Of a stretch of DNA of 64,000 bases, positions 44,693-56,490 are shown one piece after another (position 1 is the first letter of the stretch; each line of letters starts with the position of its first letter). The translations under genes and the position numbers were made by a program. Origin of the DNA: Fragilariopsis cylindrus CCMP1102 (Eukaryota; Bacillariophyta; Bacillariophyceae; Bacillariales; Bacillariaceae); assembly GCA_900095095.1 (NCBI GenBank), contig FMBT01000386.1, forward strand, positions 62,001 to 126,000, read 5' to 3'. The notes under the pieces are model-generated. The model was not told the DNA's origin and ran no database searches. It saw only the letters and a list, made by a program, of their open reading frames with translations.

Positions 44693-46968
44693 TCAAGCAA
44701 CTTGGTATGGCCATGGGTCGATCCATTCCTCAGATTTTGTTTGGATGACGGATGCTAATACTCGATTGTGTGGCTCAAAAAATCGTTGAAGATAATCATG
44801 AATTTTTGTATCAGTAGATTCATATTCACGACTATTCTTTGCTGATTCGTCACATATTGGATGGTACGGTAAATCTAAATGAGAAAACACCCGTTCCATC
44901 GCATTTGGGACACCATTCTTCGATTTCATAGATTCCAAACGTAAAAACATAAACTGGTCTCGATCAAAAGAACGAAACCACGGTCGTAGTTGAACCGCAT
45001 ACATGCCTCGCGTTAATAACCCGTACGATCCTGTATTGAGAGGAACATACCGTTCCAAATATCGATTCCATGCCTCATCCTCCTGTGGACTACCAAAAAA
45101 TTGATCGAAGCAATCTTGATCGATTATACCATCCTCAATATTCCAATATGGAATCAAACTACATTCGTTCATTTTTTTCATTTCCATCTGAACAACATCC
45201 CACAGAGACTTATTCCGCCACTCTAATCCTCTTGTTTTTTGTTGTGCCGGTGTCCCATCTGTTGAAGTGACCATTGAGTAATGAGAGGTGGCTCGTCGGA
45301 CAGGATCTCTCATCATAACAAAAAACTTCATTTTCCAATCGAAGACACGTTTTAGACGTGGAATGACACGACGACTATCTAAGAGATAACTGGGTGAAGA
45401 ATCACCCGTTTGACAAGAACCCGATTCTTAACATGATCAGTGAAAAAGAATTTTGACAGTATTCCAATTGTTTACTTTTTGTTTTGATTTTTTCATCCCA
45501 TCTCCAATCGAGACAATGTGTTTCACGTCGTCGTGCCTTAATGACCCATGGATGTTCATTAATGTAATGATATAGACTAGTCGTACCGGCTTTTTGTGCA
45601 CCCAAAATGATATACGATGGTGTAGGACGTGATACCATATCTTTAAGCCGATCAACAGATCGTCTCGTTTGGACTAATTTCTCTTTCGGTTCCAAAACGA
45701 TTGGAATGAGCGGTGATGAAACTTCTGATGGTGATGATGATGATGATGATTTCCCGGCTGTATTATTATTATTATCATTGTTATTCCTATCATTATCATT
45801 ATCTTGCACGATGTAATCTAAAATCAAATGAACTCGATGGTCGTTGTCACAATTACTAACGGCATGTTTGGCTTGATTGTTAATTTCAAATAGTACTCCC
45901 GGTTCACAATTTATTCTTTGTAGTAAATGTGTTGCTGGACCGCATTGGAAACTATCTTTGATGGGTCTTGTACTAAAACAGGAACATGAACCCGGTGTGT
46001 CGTCTTCACCCATTCACCAGTATCATGATGGACAGGAATAGTCGAACCTGGTGGAAGACTTGCTAACAAGGCACGGACCAACAATCCCTTTGAATTACTT
46101 CCGGGTGGAGGAAAAATTACATCCACTATAGGTTGTATCGCATCTTCAAATTCTTTCCACCATGGAAATTGATATACCTTGGTTAGAAAATCATCAGAGA
46201 AAATTAATACGATCTTTCCTATCCCCCATGCGTCGTGTGAGGGTCGTGATAGTGTACATTGGTATTGGCAGCATTCCGTGGATCCCAATAATTTGTCGGT
46301 GACAATACCGGCATAGTATTATTATTTCATCATCGTTACTATTATCATTATGATTTTCGTCGTCGTGTCGGCTTTATAATTCATATAGTTCAAATCATAT
46401 CCCTCACGGACCATATTTTGTAATTTTGATATATCTACATTTTGACCTCGTGTCGACCAACATATTGGTTGAGCAATGATGGTTGGGACTTCATCGGTTG
46501 TTGTGATTCTGAATCAGAATCAGAATCTGTCGACTCTCTTTCTATCTTTTTTTCATCGTTTCCGTTATCATTATTATCATATCATTATCGTTATCGTTAT
46601 TATAGAAAGAAAATGGATAGGTAGGTTGAGTTTTATCTTGCAATGAAATTTCACCCAACTGATTATGCGGGGCACAAGGCTTCAGTGGAAAGCCATCATA
46701 GCCTTCAATTATTTGATGGCTACTTGGTGTTGGCGGTCGATTTCTTCTTTCGACGTAGGTGCCATCTTGATTTGCCGGGTTTTCGATATTACTTGTCTGG
46801 AGTTAGCTTATTAAGAAGTAAAATGGACAGTCAAAGGGGAAAGAGGAGAACAAACAACAACATGAACAGAAAGACAAGACGAGTGAATTGTGAGACAAAA
46901 AAATGAAAAATAAATGGAAGAAATTTAGTCACGGATTGATGAACAAGGACTGAAACTGCCACCGCCAT
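44693..46968 (-). CDS. Fusion of Asp/Asn beta-hydroxylase-like domain and sulfotransferase
   Basis: Two catalytic domains are encoded in line. First (about 46250-45800) an aspartyl/asparaginyl beta-hydroxylase-like 2-oxoglutarate oxygenase: 'VRALLASLPPGSTIPVHHD', 'TTHRVHVPV', 'GVLFEINNQAKHAVSN', 'DHRVHLILDY'. Then a PAPS-dependent sulfotransferase: 5'-phosphosulfate loop 'YIILGAQKAGTTSLYHYI' (about 45570-45610), 'TGDSSPSYLLD', 3'-phosphate motif 'MMRDPVRRATSHY' (about 45278-45310), and a heparan-sulfotransferase-like end ('HPICDESAKNSREYES'). Frame changes near 46210, 45970 and 45400-45430 lie in or near homopolymers and homology bridges them. Upstream, protein-like sequence continues to about 46800 ('PTIIAQPICWSTRGQNVDIS'), and a possible start at 46968 opens a hydrophobic anchor ('FTRLVFLFMLLFVLLFPL'), fitting a Golgi type II protein. 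The N-terminus and a possible intron there are unresolved. Confidence 0.78.
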
Positions 46969-47068
46969 TCCTTCCTATTATATTTTAAAAATACATGATT
47001 TTTAAAATTCATTAATTTTGATCATCGTTTGTTGTCAAGAACAAAAAGATTAAGCGCCAAGCTTGTTA

Positions 47069-48515
47069 ATGATGATGGAAAATGGCATCAATCAAACCAC
47101 CAGTGCTACTACGTGTACTACTGCTATGAATCCACTGTCGTCATCGTCATTGCCATTGCCATTGCCATCGCCATCATCAATAACGGCACCATCACGATCC
47201 GAGCAACATAACTCGAACTCGAACTCGAACTCGAACTTGAACTTGAATTTGAACTCTCAAAATGGAGAAAGCAGTCAGAAGAATGATTCCGAGCGAGAAA
47301 AAGTAGCAAAACAGGATGAAGATCACGCTGATTGTAACACTAAAACCGGTATTAATAATAATGACATTAATATTAAAGATGATGAAAACAACAGCAGCAA
47401 AGGTCCACCTAATCCACACGGATCTCGTCATCAAAACAATAGCAACAACAACAAGCGTCGACGAGGACGGAAGCAACCAACATCTGTCAAGGTGATAACG
47501 CCGGTAGAAGGATGCAGTGTATGCAAGATTGTTCAAGAAGATAATGGACCTCCCAAATACAAGTGTCCTAAATGTCGTGCATCCTACTGTAGTGTAGTCT
47601 GTTGTCGACAACATAAGACTGTCTGTCCAGGGAAAGGTGGCGGACAGACAGCTGCAGCAACAACGACGGCAACAATACTGGGTGCAACCACAGTAGCAGC
47701 TAACAATAGTAATTATACAATAGTCAACAACAACACCATCAAGCATGGTAACGATAACGACGATAGCGATTCAGAAGAAGAAGAAGATGATGATGATGAT
47801 GATGATGGTGATTCCTTAGAAGAAGGGTTTAAGATAACGGAAGACATGAAGAACGCATTACGAAAATCGACTTGGTTACGAAATGAATTACAAGATGGTG
47901 GCCTTCGAGATATGATTTCATCTGTAGTTCGGTCTGGAAAGAAATTTAAAAAATCACAAAACAATAATAATAAGAGGAAAAAGAATCATAAATTTAGTAA
48001 CAATCATCGAAAACAACAACAACAACAACATCGTCCTCACCCACACGACGAGCTTGCGGCTAAACGACAAGACAATCAAAATTTTGATGTCTTTGTTGAT
48101 AAGTTATTAGTATTAGGAGATGTTTTAGAACGACGTCAAGGAGATATAATAATAAGAGAAGATGGTAGTACCGGTGGTGTTGGTGGTGGTGGTGGTATTA
48201 AAGGAACAGATATTCCTCCTCGTAGAAATGAAGAAGAATTAGAAGAATGGTTAAAACGAAAATGGGTTCATGGTGATCCACCACAAGACTTAACGTTAAA
48301 GCCCAGACCACGAAAGTTGAAAGTTATCCCTAAATTTGAACCAGTTGATGTATCATCATCATCAGAAGAAGAAGACGAAGATATGAATGAATGAATCACA
48401 GGACCTGAAAGATGATGATGATGATGATGATGACGACATTGATAATAAGAGTAACAACGATGATGATGATGATGATGATGAAGAAAAATTGTCGTCAGAA
48501 TGTGATGATAGCTAG
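47069..48515 (+). CDS. HIT-type zinc-finger protein (ZNHIT3-like)
   Basis: Start ATG 47069. A Ser/Asn-rich N-terminus and a basic patch ('NNNKRRRGRKQP') precede a zf-HIT domain: 'CSVCKIV', 'PKYKCPKCRASYCSVVCCRQ', 'HKTVC' (about 47510-47630), close to ZNHIT3/Hit1, which helps assemble box C/D snoRNPs. An acidic run follows, then a conserved-looking helix region 'MKNALRKSTWLRNELQDGGL' and 'VFVDKLLVLGDVLERR', which resembles the C-terminal part of ZNHIT3. The first stop is at 48392-48394; the next frame continues as an acidic tail ('ESQDLKDDDDDDDDDIDNK' to 'SSECDDS') ending at 48515, with the switch in an ATGA repeat, so the longer end is likely but not certain. Probable nuclear location. Confidence 0.8.
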
Positions 48516-49338
48516 TGAATGAAGATTACTTTTACGAAAAATAAACTCTTGTCATCCTGGATAGATAATATGTTACTACCATAATAATGCTTTACTACTT
48601 TATGTAATCTTAGTTTTCATATACAAGTATAGTAAAGAATGTGAAATATTCCTCAATAGTGAGAAAACAAAAACAATTATTCAATATTCCATATTCACAA
48701 CGTTAGTTAGTCGCCGTATCAAGGTAAATAAGCAGTAAAACGTACATTTATTTCAATCCATCCCATCTTCTAATATTTCCATGCTCAACTTGAATGAATC
48801 ATATCGCTGTATTGTGATTTTGTTAATACTACTAGTACCGTAGTAGAACATTTTATATATTACTGTATTACGTAGTATCATACTATATCACCCCTAGGAT
48901 AGTAGCTAGGTACAGTATGTTACGCTGTAGTTAGTTTCGCGCAATAAAACAATTGCTCGTGCAAAGGTCGCGAAGAATTCTGACACCCTTCTCGCAGTTT
49001 ACCTACTACCGGTACATAAGGAGGATACATTGAATTTTATTTTCGCAAGAACAATATACGAAGATGTACGTACTTATACGGTCCTCATTGAGATTGCAAT
49101 CGATCTGTCAATATTCTCATCATGGAATACCGGCATTTCGATACAGGCAGTACCAGAAGATAATGCTTTTTTCTTAAGCATTCGAATGCTTCTTGATGAT
49201 TCATTCGATTGATTGATTCACTTTCTTCTTTGGCGACGAACTCTTTCTTTATCATAATAATATATCATCTTTGTTTTAAGTTGTTTCTACATCGCTCGAT
49301 TAATTGGACTTGTATCATAAATCATAACAACATACATC
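48516..49338. other. Gene-free intergenic stretch
   Basis: No supported gene or repeat of note. It is the probable 3' UTR of the HIT-finger gene and promoter of the short gene at 49339. Confidence 0.5.
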
Positions 49339-49716
49339 ATGACACATTGCGGAATCAATCGAATGATGATGAAGCGTTGCTTAGCAATGCAAACTACGAG
49401 GAGTTTCTCTAGCACTGGAACGGCAGCTACCTCTCCCTTCAAGGCGGCCGTAGCGAATGCGGCCGCAGCGAATTCGGATATAAATGTGAATACGAAGTCA
49501 ACGCTGGCTGGTCGAATAGGATCGGATCTGATATCATTATCAGAATCTGATGGTGTTGGACAGCATCAGCAAACGGATTACTACCAGGAAGGGATGTCCT
49601 CCTTTGAAAGTTCATTAAATCAAGTCCTTCGTTTAGAACTTGATTCTCCTACAGTTACACATACAAGTCATCATCATTCATTGGAAACTTGTGTAAGAGA
49701 TTTCTTTCGAGTTTAA
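49339..49716 (+). CDS. Short protein with mitochondrial-type presequence, unknown function
   Basis: A 125-residue frame without recognised domain. The N-terminus ('MTHCGINRMMMKRCLAMQTT' then 'RSFSSTG') is rich in Arg, Ser and hydrophobic residues with no acids, and 'TRSFSSTG' looks like a mitochondrial processing site. The mature part contains 'SSFESSLNQVLRLELDSP' and a His cluster. The start may be 49339 or the Met at 49363. Composition is more balanced than random frames nearby, which favours a real gene, but there is no homology to confirm it. Confidence 0.45.
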   Translation: MTHCGINRMMMKRCLAMQTTRSFSSTGTAATSPFKAAVANAAAANSDINVNTKSTLAGRIGSDLISLSESDGVGQHQQTDYYQEGMSSFESSLNQVLRLELDSPTVTHTSHHHSLETCVRDFFRV

Positions 49717-50147
49717 ATTATACTATACGCATAGCACGCTACGCTACGCCTGCAGCAAGTTCCAAATCCGACAAAGTTCCACTACATATACTATATACTC
49801 TACCCATCCATTTTTACATTTTTGATCCACACATGCATACGCATATACAACAATTTATAATCCCCCATACATTCATAATAATGCTCCATTTCATAATTAT
49901 TATATAATATCCTAATTTTCCGTGCATTCTTTCTTTCTTCAATCTTGCATTTAGTACTTACAAGAATAGAATAAATCATTTCGCCCATTAGCCGACATAA
50001 TTTCAATCGCAACATTTAACATTTCCTTTTTCAAGGAGACTAGGAAAAACAGTTTTCAGTATGCGGGTAGTAGTAATATGGCGTCTATTTTAAAGTTGAG
50101 CTAATTTGGTATTACATAATAAAGTAATGATTAAGCTAACTTGTCAT
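49717..50147. other. Convergent intergenic region
   Basis: The 3' flanks of two convergent genes. No coding signal or repeat is supported. Confidence 0.5.
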
Positions 50148-51890
50148 TCATTCATCCTCATCATAGTCATCTTCGTCGTCATACTCATCTTCTACGTCAG
50201 TCATATCATCGTCGCTGTCTACGTCCGTTTCTTCGTCTGATGATTCCTCTTCTTCCTCGGTTATCGTTGATGTTGTTCTCTTCGTCGATTTTTCAACCAA
50301 ACCTAGATTCTTTAAGATACTGTTAGCTCCATCCTCACCGTATAATGCAACACACGAGTTTCTGAAATTTACACTCAGTATTGCCTGCTGTGGTGCCGGT
50401 AGAAAACTTAACAGGATCGATGGTGGATTGGATAACATGTAAAAAATAACTTTAAACCACATTTTAACTGGTCGTGCCTGTAGGGCGAAAGAAAGTGGTG
50501 CAAACCACATAAGACTACCACTATTTTTACCACCAAAATAACCAAAAAATAAACATACCATAAAATTCTTTATGGCATCATTCCAATTCTTTTTTGTTTT
50601 AGGGGCGAGGCGTTTGAGTTGGTAGTTTGTGGGATTTGGAGAACACAAAAGAAGAAAAAACGATAGGGTAAGATTGTTTAGATAAATAATAGTATTCTCA
50701 AAATCGACTGTTAGATTATGGATTATCCTTCAACCAGAGAGGAGAGACAGAGAGAGGACGAAATATGGAGGTACGTACCACATTTAAATTAGTTTGAAGA
50801 GTCGTCCTAAACTGAGTCGTAACACCTCCCTTACCACTACGGTAACGTTCTCCTCGCCATTCATCCTTATTATCATTAAGACTTTTTTGAGTTCGAACTT
50901 CCATAAGTTTCTCCCACAAATCTGTTGGTGTTTGAGCGTTTAGTTGATCTCGTAGTTCCTTCGCCTGTGCTACTAACTCTAATCGTGTATATGGAGATAA
51001 TGGTGTATTCGGATCGGCTAATAGATGCGCATTCCGTGACATCGCTACTTGATTTAGATAATAGGCATCAACTAACTCGGTTGTTGATAACGAGTCGGCG
51101 TCGGCTGCCGCAGAATTTGTCATAAAGTTATTACCATCATCAACGTCGTCACTGTAAAACATAAGTTTAGGTCCTAGCTCCGTCATGAATTTCGGATCGA
51201 CAGGTGGGACGATATTAAGGGTCAATTTACGGTTAGGTTCATTGGTCTCATCATCGTCATCGTCATCATCATCGTCATCATCCTTCATCTTCATCCTCAA
51301 ATAATTCTTCCACTAGTGTTTCATCATCCAGAAGACGACCCTCGTATACGAGTCCCATTGACAGAATAGGAGGTCGTCCAGGAAGTTGTTTGGACAGTGA
51401 CTTCTTAAGATCTGCGATTGTTTTAGTACGTTTAGATTTCAAATCGACTGAATGATCTATAACAGAATTTCCCCAATTGGTTGAAATAAATAACTGAACA
51501 GGTCCCATTGATGCGATAGAGGGTGGATTATTTTCTGATGTTGTCGTCGCCGTCGTTGACTCTTCGTCTTTGTCATTGTTAGAATCTAACTCTCCCTCCC
51601 CCTCGTCATCATCGTCCTCGTCATCTTCTTCTTCTCCTATTCCTCTACTGTTGTGCTACCCCCTCTTAGAGAAGTGAGTACCATATTTTTGCTTCTATGT
51701 TGTAAAAATCTAGTGAATGCATATCAGATATCCTCTTTCCAAAGACAGTTGTCGTCGTCGTCGTTGTTGTTGTCGTACGAGGTGACCAAAACGGCGCCGC
51801 CGCCATGCTCCCCCCAACGATGAATGATGATATTGATATTGCTATCAGGCATACAGGTAAATATGAAACAACCATCGTCGCTATAGTCAT
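50148..51890 (-). CDS. Ubiquitin-like-domain membrane protein with plastid-type signal
   Basis: Read from several frames. The N-terminus (51890 leftward) is a signal peptide 'VSYLPVCLIAISISSFIVGG' followed by 'SMAAAPFWSPR', like a plastid cleavage motif. An acidic linker leads to a ubiquitin-like domain (about 51500-51290): 'VQLFISTNWGNSVIDHSVDL', 'KTIADLKKSLSKQLPGRPP' and 'LVYEGRLLDDETLVEEL', then an Asp run and 'RKLTLNIVPPVDPKF'. A helical region ('YTRLELVAQAKELRDQLNAQ') follows. An intron is proposed at 50589-50778 (GTACGT...AAAAAAG), though the acceptor is weak. Then come hydrophobic segments 'NFMVCLFFGYFGG' and 'SLMWFAPLSFALQ', and a long acidic tail to 50148. Frame changes occur near 51680, 51650 and 51285, mostly in A5, G5 and GG/GA runs. 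Membrane-linked Ubl proteins (HERP, TMUB, Dsc3) act in ER-associated degradation; this one is not clearly any of them. Confidence 0.62.
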
Positions 51891-52655
51891 TTTCGGTCTC
51901 TCTTTACTTTCACAATCTCTGGCGGGTTCTATTGTGTTGGTGATGTTAATGTCAATGTCGTCGTGTTGCTCAATGTTGCTTTCTAGACGTTTTGAATTTT
52001 GATGTCGTTGCTACATTACTGTTGTTGTTGCGCTTTTTAGATTTTCTCTTTCTTTATTGCTTTTAAATTCTCAAAATTTAGCACGTTCCACTTGGAGCTA
52101 CTTGACGGTTCGCGAACAGTCCGCAAAATACAAGTTTGAAGCGCCCTTATCGGAGGAAAACACGTGACAAAATCAACTTTTTCGTCGAGACAACTTTGTG
52201 CGCGGAGTATCACAAATCGAAATCAGTCCACCTAATCGCTTCTCTTCGCGATTTGGTTTCCCTTTGACTTTTCGCCGTTGGACCCGTGGTATTTATACGG
52301 TATTTTAGTGAAACTTCATCCGCCGTGCGAATTTGTTCTTTCACCCGGGCCGTACGTTTTCAAATGCAGTACGCGTAGTAAATAATACACGTGGTAAAAT
52401 GAAAATGTCTGGATCGGAGCGAAAACCGCCTGCTAAAACTCTAAGAAGGATTAATAAGGTGATAGGTAGTGTGACAACTTCTAGATCTTCGCCTGTTCCG
52501 CACTGCCGAAAATCTAAGATCTTAACTTGTAACTTTTTTCTTGAAGTACTGTAGACACCGGTCCTCTTGTCAACTCTCACATAAAATAATATTACAAGAA
52601 ATATTACAAGAAGAAGAAAAGCAATCACTGCATCTACCGATTTAATCTACAAAAG
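51891..52655. promoter_or_regulatory. Divergent upstream region, Ubl protein / H+-ATPase
   Basis: About 765 bases between outward-facing genes. The short frame at 52333-52554 has no recognisable motif. Both promoters should lie here, and no defined element could be assigned. Confidence 0.45.
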
Positions 52656-55600
52656 ATGACGGACGCCGTTGCAGTTGAAGAGTCTGCCGTTCTAGCAACC
52701 AACATCGATGTTGGATTGACGGCAAGCGAGGTTGAATCGCTACGTGAAAAATGGGGATGGAATGAGATTCCTACACCCACAATTCCGACCTACATTCTCT
52801 TCCTACGTCAGTTCACAGGATTCTTATCAATCATCATCATGATTGCTGCTATTGTAGCAATTGCCGTCGTTGATTATCCGGATTTTATTGTCATTGTCTG
52901 CATGCTTATCGTTAATGGTACGTACCGTATAATATATATTATATTATAATATATATAATATAATATCGTCGATGAGTCAATTTACCGTGCGAACGTCGTT
53001 ATCGTCTTTCGTGATTATTCTACTTTATTGATCACTATTATTAATTAACTTACGCACACAATTCATTGCTTCTATTGTTTATAGCCTCTCTTGGTTTTCA
53101 CGAAGATTACAAGTGCAAGAAGAGTTTGGATGAACTCAGCGCCTCTTTAGAGAGCGAAATCGCTATTCGTCGCGAAGGTAAAACGGAAGCACTCCCAACA
53201 AAGGAATGTTTACCAGGTGATATCGTTCTATTGGTTGGTGGAACTATTCTCCCTGCTGATATCAAATGGGTCAGGGGTGACAAAATGTCTATCGATACTG
53301 CTGCCCTGACTGGCGAGCCCATCCCCCGAAAGTATCCAGGTGAACACGGCGATGTCATGTTGTCCGGTTGTACCGTTCAATCTGGAGAGTGCTATGGAAT
53401 GGTCGTAAATACCGGTATCAACACGGAAATTGGTCAAGCTCAGGCTGATGTGTTGGCCGATAAATCTACCAATACTATTTCCGTCTTCGAATATAAGATT
53501 CTAACCATCGTGAAGATTTTTGTCGCAGCCAGTCTCTCATTGGTTCTTGCTGTTCTTTTGGTGAAGGGTTTCGTCTTTGGTGGTTTTCACCCAACGCCAG
53601 GATCTGCTGGTGCAGAGATGCAACCAGGCTCTTATTTGACAAAATCAGTTCAGAATACGATTCTTGCGGCTCTCTCTATTTTAATTGCCTCTATCCCAAT
53701 TGCATTACCACTCGTCTTGCAGGTGAATCTTGCTTTGGGAGCCGCTTTCTTGGCAAAGGAACACAGTGCTATTGTTACCAGTATTCCTGCCCTTCAGGAT
53801 ATTGCCAGTATGAGTATGCTTTGTAGTGACAAGACAGGAACGTTAACAACGGCCAAAATGACCGTGATCAATGATCGTTGTGTACCTATTGGTGATTTTA
53901 CTTCTGACGATGTCATTCGTTATGCAATGCTTTGTTCGAATGCTGACAAGAAGGATGATCCTATCGACAAGGCTGTTTTGGAGGCCTACAGTAGATCTGA
54001 GACGTCCAAATCGGATGGAGGATACAAGCAAACTGAAATTATTGGTTTCAACCCAACAGTGAAACGTGTTGTTGCCTTCGTTGACTTCAAGGGCAAAGTC
54101 ATAACTGTTGCCAAGGGATTGCCCGCCAAGATCATCGACACAGCAGCTGGTAGTGTGGACGACCATGAATGTCAATGGAAAGTAGTAGGAGCTGATGATC
54201 CGAAATTTGTTGAACATATCACTTCAGAAGACTTTGAATTATCCTCAGCTGGTTACAAGACTATTGCCATCGCTATGTGTGAAGGAGATGGCCGCAAATC
54301 TGATCATGGTGAATGGAATTTGTCGGTCTTATGCCTATGCTCGACCCACCTCGTGAAGATACTCCAGCTACCATTGCGTCTTTGCATCATGCAAATATCT
54401 CCGTGAAAATGATTACAGGTGATCACGTCAACGTTGGTAAAGAAACTTGCCGTTTGATTGGTCTCGGAACCGACCTTCATGCTGGTGAGGAAATCCGTAA
54501 TGCCGAAAACCCTGAGGCCAGGAATGAAATGATCTGGGCTGCTGACGGTTTTGGTGCGGTTTTGCCTAGTGATAAGCGTGAAGTTGTCTTGACACTCAGA
54601 AACGTGTTTGGTTTGGTAACTGGAATGACCGGAGATGGTGTCAACGATGCCCCTGCCCTTTCTGCTGCCCAAGTCGGTATTGCCGTAGAGGGAGCCACAG
54701 ATGCCGCACGTAATGCTGCCGATCTCATCCTTACTGAACCTGGTCTACGACCTATCTATGGTGCAGTTCTCGAGTCTCGCCGTATTTTTGCCCGTATCAA
54801 GTCCTATGTGGTGTACAGGATGGCAGCATCTGCTATTCTGGTATTGGTCCTGTCCATTATTTGTTTCGCTGGTCAAGGTTGTACTGTTGAATCCATCCTG
54901 GTCATTATATTGGCTCTCCTCAACGACATTTCTATGCTTCCCGTTGCCTACGATAATGCCGATGCCACTGCGAAACCTCAGCTTCCCAATACGACCAAGC
55001 TGATTCTTGTATCACTATACTATGGACTTATTCATTCCGTTTTGGCTTTGATTTTCCTCTTTCTAATCGGTAATAGTCCAACAAATAATGGTCTCACGAG
55101 TAATGTTGATTTTGCTGCATGCGCTGAAGGCGACCGAAAAACAAGTGGATTTATTTGGTTGCATCTTGTAATTGTAACGGAATTGGCTATCTTTTCGGTT
55201 CGTGCTCCGTCTTTCTTCTTCTTGTCGATGCCAAATCTCATGTTAGTAGTCTCTGTCTTCGCAACTTGCATTGGAGCTAGTATCTATGCGGTCTTCGGGA
55301 GTGGCATTACTGGATGGGCTGTTCTATGGATCTGGGTTTTTAACCTTGTTTCTTTCGTTGTTGTCGACGCGGGCAAGATTTATTTCCGCAGAATTATTGG
55401 TGATGCCCCCGGTGACATCATTGTAAGCGATGAGCTTATTGAAGTTCAAAAGAAGAATGAAGTTGAACTCCACCAAGAGAAAAAGGAGCGTTACAGTATC
55501 CATAGAGAAGCCGTCATGGATCCTGCCGATTTCGAACGTCCTGTGGTTGAAGTTGGTGGCTTATTCAACGTTCGCAACTATGACGGAGGTATCAGGAGTA

Positions 55601-55689
55601 CACAGCCTGGTGCCAGGATGTCGTCCATGCGTGGAGCATCAACACCACGTCGTTACAAGACCGTTTCAGCTCCTGAATTGAATTGGTAA
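52656..55689 (+). CDS. Plasma-membrane-type P-type H+-ATPase (P3A)
   Basis: Exon 1 is 52656-52917; a GTACGT...TTTATAG intron spans 52918-53084; exon 2 runs to 55689, giving about 955 residues. N-terminal 'GLTASEVESLREKWGWNEIP' is followed by the TM1-TM2 hairpin. Landmarks: 'LTGEPIPRK' (actuator), 'PIALPLVLQVNLALGAAFLA' (TM4), 'CSDKTGTLT' (phosphorylated Asp, codon 53828), 'GLMPMLDPPREDT', 'MTGDGVNDAPALSAAQVGIA', 'ALLNDISMLPVAYDNA' (TM6), and four further hydrophobic segments. These are the marks of P3A proton pumps that energise the plasma membrane. One frame change near 54316 (TGG before AATTTGTCGG) splits the protein within the conserved 'W-EFVGLMPML' block; adding one G restores it, so base-call error is very likely. 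The C-terminal tail ends 'RRYKTVSAPELNW', a possible regulatory phosphorylation site. Confidence 0.95.
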
Positions 55690-56490
55690 AACAATTTGAA
55701 CTACGTTCTCATCGTCGTGTTATGAGAACTGGTCCCCTAAAAAAATATGTGTGCATCAAAAAAAAAATTGTAATGGTAGTGACAAGAGCTATTTATTAGT
55801 TACAAAATATTGTATCTAAAAATAGATAAATAAGATCTTCCATTTAGTGTTGAAATTCATAACTTACCTTTGATCAACTATTTTCTATCTTATATAGAGA
55901 ATACTCTCAAACTGTTAGGAAGCATGCAAACTTAAAAATGTCTTCCAATTTCGTGTGTATTGAGTATCATTTTCTACTCCAACAAAAGATACAGAGGATG
56001 AAAATTGTCACATGATGATTATAATATGATGAATAGGATCTTTTCTATATTACATGATAAAATGCAGGACAAATAATGGCCATGGTCAACTACAGCATCA
56101 TACAGTAGGCACTACCAATACTAGAGACAGATAACAGTGTTATATTAAGAAGAAAAAACAAAATAGCGGATAAAAGAAACTTTATTTTTGGTACACCAAT
56201 CTTGCAATCGGGGGAGCGAGATAGGATTTTTATTTTATTTTATTTTCCCCTCCATTAATTGAATCTGTTCATCACTTTCCTCTGATTCGATAATTTCTTC
56301 GTCATTCACACAAGAACGATGATGACGATGATGACGACGATGATGACGATGGTGGTTTCATACTTCTGTAGTACTGTACGTAACATTGCTTAACATCGAG
56401 CCATCGTATAACGAATGGGAACATTATCCAGATAGTCCTACAGCATCAACGCGACAAACCCACAACCAGATCAGAACATATCTTGAAACC
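55690..56490. other. Gene-free intergenic stretch
   Basis: The 3' flank of the ATPase gene and upstream region of the dehydrogenase. A GATGAC-type run is near 56308-56352. No gene is seen. Confidence 0.5.
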
